The notes beneath the pieces were generated by a model. It was given only the letters and a program-made list of their open reading frames with translations. It did no database searches and was not told the DNA's origin. The position numbers were made by a program, and so were the translations under genes. Positions 60,215 through 64,000 of a stretch of DNA of 64,000 nucleotides are shown here, piece after piece. Every line of letters starts with the position of its first letter. Positions within the stretch are counted from its first letter, which is position 1. The DNA comes from Elysia chlorotica. Its lineage: Eukaryota > Mollusca > Gastropoda > Plakobranchidae. The stretch lies in the NCBI GenBank assembly GCA_003991915.1, contig RQTK01000231.1:528237-592236 (forward strand). The letters run 5' to 3'.

Positions 60215-61685
60215 ACGGTTTTACAAATATCTTTGTTAATTAATTAGGATCATGGGTCTTTATTAAGTTTTTCTTGACTTAAAACTTAATGATCAACCGC
60301 TATCCACACCGCCTGATAATCAGTACAAAAAAATCAACTGGTAACATGAAAAACATATTGGTTAATTTAAAGCTTTTATTTACTTTAGTATCGTCGACTA
60401 TGTAGGAGTAAAAATTCTGTTTACCACTAAACCCAATAGCTATGGCAATATGAAGAGCATCAATGTTGTTTCCAAACACAGGTGTTTATTCCTGCATGCC
60501 TCTCAGTATAAAGTGACTGACTGAGACAGGAGTCCAGGTCTCCCTGCACTGTTTCGTGCATGAAGCACACACAATTGCCGGACGTTAGTCTTGGGGCCCG
60601 TCCACAATATAGCTTATATAGTGCTGGGGTTGGATGTTAAGGCAACCGGCTCAAACAAACTCAACTCAGCGCCTTCTTGCCCTCACCTCATGCCCTGACA
60701 CAGAGTTGTCCTCAGGGAGAATGCCCACCCTCAGCCGGTCCGCCACAAAGACCTGGAGATTCTGGAAAGTTCGAGAATCGCGACGGATTCCACTGGTCCA
60801 GGCATGGAACACCTGAGGGTTGAGAGGAGAAATTTATTGTACATTCACTTTGTATGAAAATGAAATAGGGATTTTATATAGAACTGACAAAGAATAATGA
60901 TTATTTAGGTGAAAAGCTTATATTATTATTTTTAAGTGTCTTTTTGTCAAGTGAGCTTTTTCCAAGAATTTGAATCCCATAGAGGAAATAAATATTTCTG
61001 AATAACCCTAATGAAGGAATGAAAGTAGTAGAAGTTAACCGGGAAAAGAGGTAGATGTTGATAAACAACGAAGAATTTCATTCTTAACCCTACAAATAAT
61101 GCATTTGCTTATGGGTTGCCAGAAATCTCAGTCGACTGATGCTCTCTTTTCATACACTGTCGACATTTTTGGGCTACATCAAAGACATGTCCTAGGACTA
61201 ACGTCTGACTCTGCGAAGATACCAGAAATTCGTCTTGGCAGGTCACATAAACCAAATATGGCTATTAATAAAACTAGGTGCATTAAACTAACACCGACTT
61301 AACCGGTATAGGACGAAATTCAACAAATACATTGCCCGATAGTGGGATGGAACCAGGTACCCCATACAGCTGTATTGCTTATGCCATTCCCGCACTCTCA
61401 CCTCATCCACAAGACTGGCGGCGGCAGCTCTGCTCTCCTCTATCTTCAAGCTCAGGTCGTTAAGCAGGGCGCTTCTGTTCAGTCTGTTGGCGCTGGATGT
61501 CAGGGCTGAGCTAGGCGCCTGACCTGGGCCGTCTGGAGAGGTGCTCACGTGACCTGACGTCACGTGACCGGAAGTCTCCGGCTGGGCGGAAGTGTCCATT
61601 TGTGCCGGCGCGCTGCACGCCTGACAAGCAATGGCGCCCATAGCCTGGTGGATGAAAGCCCTCACTGGTAGCCCGGCGCTGGACA
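59547..61685 (-). CDS. 3' exons of an unrecognised protein-coding gene
   Basis: Three exons on the - strand join in frame, both visible junctions in phase 0. Exon 61685-61402 (acceptor 'ctccacacag'; donor GAG|GTGAGAG) reads 'SSAGLPVRAFIHQAMGAIAC', a Ser/Pro/Thr-rich middle, and 'NRSALLNDLSLKIEESRAAA' to 'ASLVDE'. Exon 60812-60687 (donor GAG|GTGAGGG) reads 'VFHAWTSGIRRDSRTFQN', 'LQVFVADRLRVGILPEDN'. Exon 59858-59547 (acceptor 'cttcccactccag') reads 'RSLLQALLTAARFVLFLEG', then 'KAANLDSLKGRLQQVVCSAR', ending 'MVTALGGISF' and TGA. The total is 239 whole codons plus a split codon at the 5' edge. GC-rich codon use, clean splice sites and two independent junctions make this a real gene. It looks helical and has no signal peptide or motif I recognise. 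Upstream exons must lie beyond 61690, perhaps outside the window. Confidence 0.8.
60078..60212. repeat. (GA)n microsatellite in an intron of the - strand gene
   Basis: GA with GAAA and GACA interruptions. Confidence 0.95.
60500..60668 (+). repeat. SINE, 3' part, abutting an exon of the - strand gene
   Basis: Contains 'cagtataaagtgactgactg', 'agacaggagtccaggtctcc', 'gccggacgttagtcttgggg', 'gcttatatagtgctggggtt' and an 'actcaactcag' tail. It ends about 20 bp from the exon's donor at 60686. Confidence 0.85.
61165..61380 (-). repeat. SINE, antisense, diverged
   Basis: Contains 'gtcctaggactaacgtctga', 'cattaaactaacaccgactt', 'aaattcaacaaatacattgc' and the antisense head 'ggatggaaccaggtac'. It shares the extra 'aacaaata..ttgcccgatagtggga' block with the lipocalin intron copies, so it is in the same subfamily. 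Confidence 0.75.
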
Positions 61686-62100
61686 CTGTGTGGAGGGGTG
61701 GGGGAAAGAGAAGTCATAGTAAGGGAGTTTGATAATGACGCAAAGCCAAACCAACAGCACAATAAAAACAGTTTCAACAACAACAGCAATACAAGAGCAA
61801 GAACATCAGCACCAAAAACAACAATAACATCGACAAGAACAAGAACAACAAAACAAAAACCGATGGCGAAGTTTATCATTCGTTCGCGGAAGACACCGGG
61901 TGGAGCGGGGAGGGGATCATGGAAAGGAGGTTTTGTAAATAATCTAAATAAAATACACATAAAAAAACAATGATAAACTTTTCTGGTAGTTACGTGCTGG
62001 ATACTGGGAAGGGTATATGAGAGAGGTTCTACGGGGGTTTGGTTTGATAATATTGACACTCCTCGAAAAACAAATACAAAGACAAAAAAACCGACAAGTG

Positions 62101-62290
<190 letters not shown>

Positions 62291-62294
62291 GAGC

Positions 62295-64000
62295 GGAACA
62301 TGTGTAAAAGAACTGCAAAAAATACACGAAAAAAAACAACAACACGGAGACGTCTTTAAAAACAAAAGTGTAAAAAAGAAGAATAAAAGAGAAAGCCTCA
62401 CGCAGCTTTTCACAAGTCAATGAAAATCGAAAACAATTTAATGACATAATAAATTCAAATACAACGGTAACTTTGGCATCTTCCACACATGTTATGTAAA
62501 TCGAATTCGAAAAGATAGTTACGTTGAATTAAAGCATGATAAAAAAAACCCAGCTTATTATAAAAATAAAACACATGATAACACTTAAACTGAGGAAGCC
62601 CTAATACGGTGCACGGGAAAATATTCTACATAGGTAATAAAGAACTACGAGAAATCTTTTTTTTTATGTGCACCACCCAAGGATTGTAATGGCATATTAA
62701 AATTCAAAGAAGTTAATGGTCAGTTTGCACATACAGTTATAAAAACAAGAATTTTAGAGGATGTAACTATTGTAAGAGTGTTGCAGTTTCTAGCTCCAGG
62801 CTGGTGTAAATTTACATTTTAGTTTTACAACAAATTATAAATACAGTCGCGGATCTAACTTAGAGTAAGACTAAAGATTATAGATTTGGTAAGAGTTTTA
62901 CAAAAATATCTTACAATGCTTTAGATAGGGGTAGATTGCATGACGCATGTTCACTGTTTCTTTATTGAAATTACGGTTTAAAGCAGGAAGCAACTGCCGT
63001 AATTTTGTTGAGCCATAAGAGCTAAATCCTCGCCGTAAAACCTCCCACTATTTTACACTCTCTGGTAAAGCTCTAAAGTTCTTTAATGATTGATTTGAAC
63101 TAGAAACATATTCAACGCTCATAATGGAAATTGAAGACTATTCCCATTATAGTTTTCATTTCAAAACTGTAATCATAGAACATGTATTGTATACTTAGCA
63201 TTTATAAGTTACTACGAATCTAGACTTCTGTAAACAATATTACCAAAGAAATTGAGAAACAGAAGAATATTTCAGATGGTTCATTTAAGTATTTATAAAC
63301 AACATATACGCACTACACAGATTTTGAGATCAATCGCCTACGAGTGTACATTGGTGTTTGTCCCATTTATCACCCGAGGTTTCATTTTATACAAACAAAA
63401 ATGCAGGGACACAACGATATCCTAAGTGCTATATTTACAAATAAGTATTTCGGTAATAACAAAGTAATCTAAGTACAGTGTATTAGACAGCCATGTATTT
63501 TGTGTTAGGACGTCGTGGCTGATACATACGCCTCTTATGCAACCAATCTATGAAATCTATAAATATTCTTCAGTGATTGGCTGTTATTGCGACGCTCTGT
63601 AACCGTTATAAAGTACAGGTATTTCATAATTATGGTGCAAAGACGTAGAAATAACCAGGACGACAAACGAAGGGCTAATATGATATCAACGCGCGGTAAA
63701 CATAAGTTTGCCTCCTTTTACACCGCTCTTTTCAATAAAGCATCAATTGTATGAACGAGACTCAACAAAATCAAGCACGCAGTGTTAAAACCCTAGCTTA
63801 ACTTAATTAACTATCCCCGCGCTTTGCCTTGTCGAGAGGCCCAATGCTAAGTATACTGGATGACGTCACAGAGTCCAAGTTAACTACATACACTTATGAG
63901 ATTACGATTTGTCGGAAAGTTAATTAACGGGGATCCATGTCACCTTGACCTTACTGCTAGTGCTATCGTCTAAAAGCGGCGAGAGCTCACACGGTCGGCG
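62295..64000. other. Non-coding stretch; intron or 5' flank of the - strand gene
   Basis: No further exon is recognised. A 29-base block at 63037-63065 is the near-perfect inverse of 59014-59042. CCAAT/ATTGG motifs near 63540 and 63577 are the only promoter-like hints. Confidence 0.4.

Overview
This window looks like gene-poor nuclear DNA of a mollusc, most likely a gastropod. The evidence is: introns with GT..AG junctions; no compact bacterial-style genes; about two dozen copies of a tRNA-derived SINE whose 3' part ends in a 'gttggacgttaaa' plus 'caactcaac' tail, a style common in gastropod and bivalve genomes; several worn LINEs; a Helitron remnant; and extreme microsatellite load, mostly (GA)n/(CT)n, (GAT)n and (GATA)n. 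I cannot name the species. An assembly gap of 366 N lies at 26563-26928.

Two multi-exon host genes can be supported. The clearest is a secreted lipocalin of the apolipoprotein D type on the + strand. It has a TATA box near 49435, a 5'UTR exon ending at 49581, and coding exons 50403-50522, 51416-51596 and 52921-53177, giving 185 residues with a signal peptide, a GDWYEI motif and four cysteines spaced as in vertebrate ApoD. The other is the 3' end of an unrecognised gene on the - strand, with exons 61685-61402, 60812-60687 and 59858-59547 (stop). Its 5' part lies beyond what I can trace. Weaker host-like pieces are an isolated exon candidate at 35321-35421 and a SWIM zinc-finger pseudogene fragment at 37200-37535.

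Layout. 0-9 kb: SSRs, SINEs, a 343-bp satellite (3669-4913) and a ~118-bp repeat near 6.8-7.1 kb. 9-15 kb: a Helitron N-terminal protein relic (12486-13830) with a ~60-bp monomer family on both sides. 15-31 kb: one long CR1/L2-type LINE (18238-21342) split by a SINE, plus three other LINE pieces (22830-23178, 25930-26300, 27790-29520). 31-46 kb: long GA tracts, a 16-copy 42-bp minisatellite that is open in one - frame, a ~410-bp identical direct duplication (40902 and 42805), and a CTGTCTAAACAG-rich array (44.4-45.9 kb). 46-54 kb: the lipocalin gene. 54-64 kb: repeats and the - strand gene.

The most unusual biology is in the exon architecture. The lipocalin gene has a tandemly duplicated 3' part of exon 3 (578-bp unit), five consecutive ~79-bp units each carrying a polypyrimidine tract, an AG acceptor and the start of its last exon, and a three- to four-fold repeat of its C-terminal codons in the 3'UTR. 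The - strand gene likewise has a downstream copy of the 3' part of its terminal exon, still open and better conserved than its flank. I saw no retrovirus, LTR element, Polinton or other capsid/envelope-bearing element, and no CRISPR array or authentic tRNA/rRNA gene.
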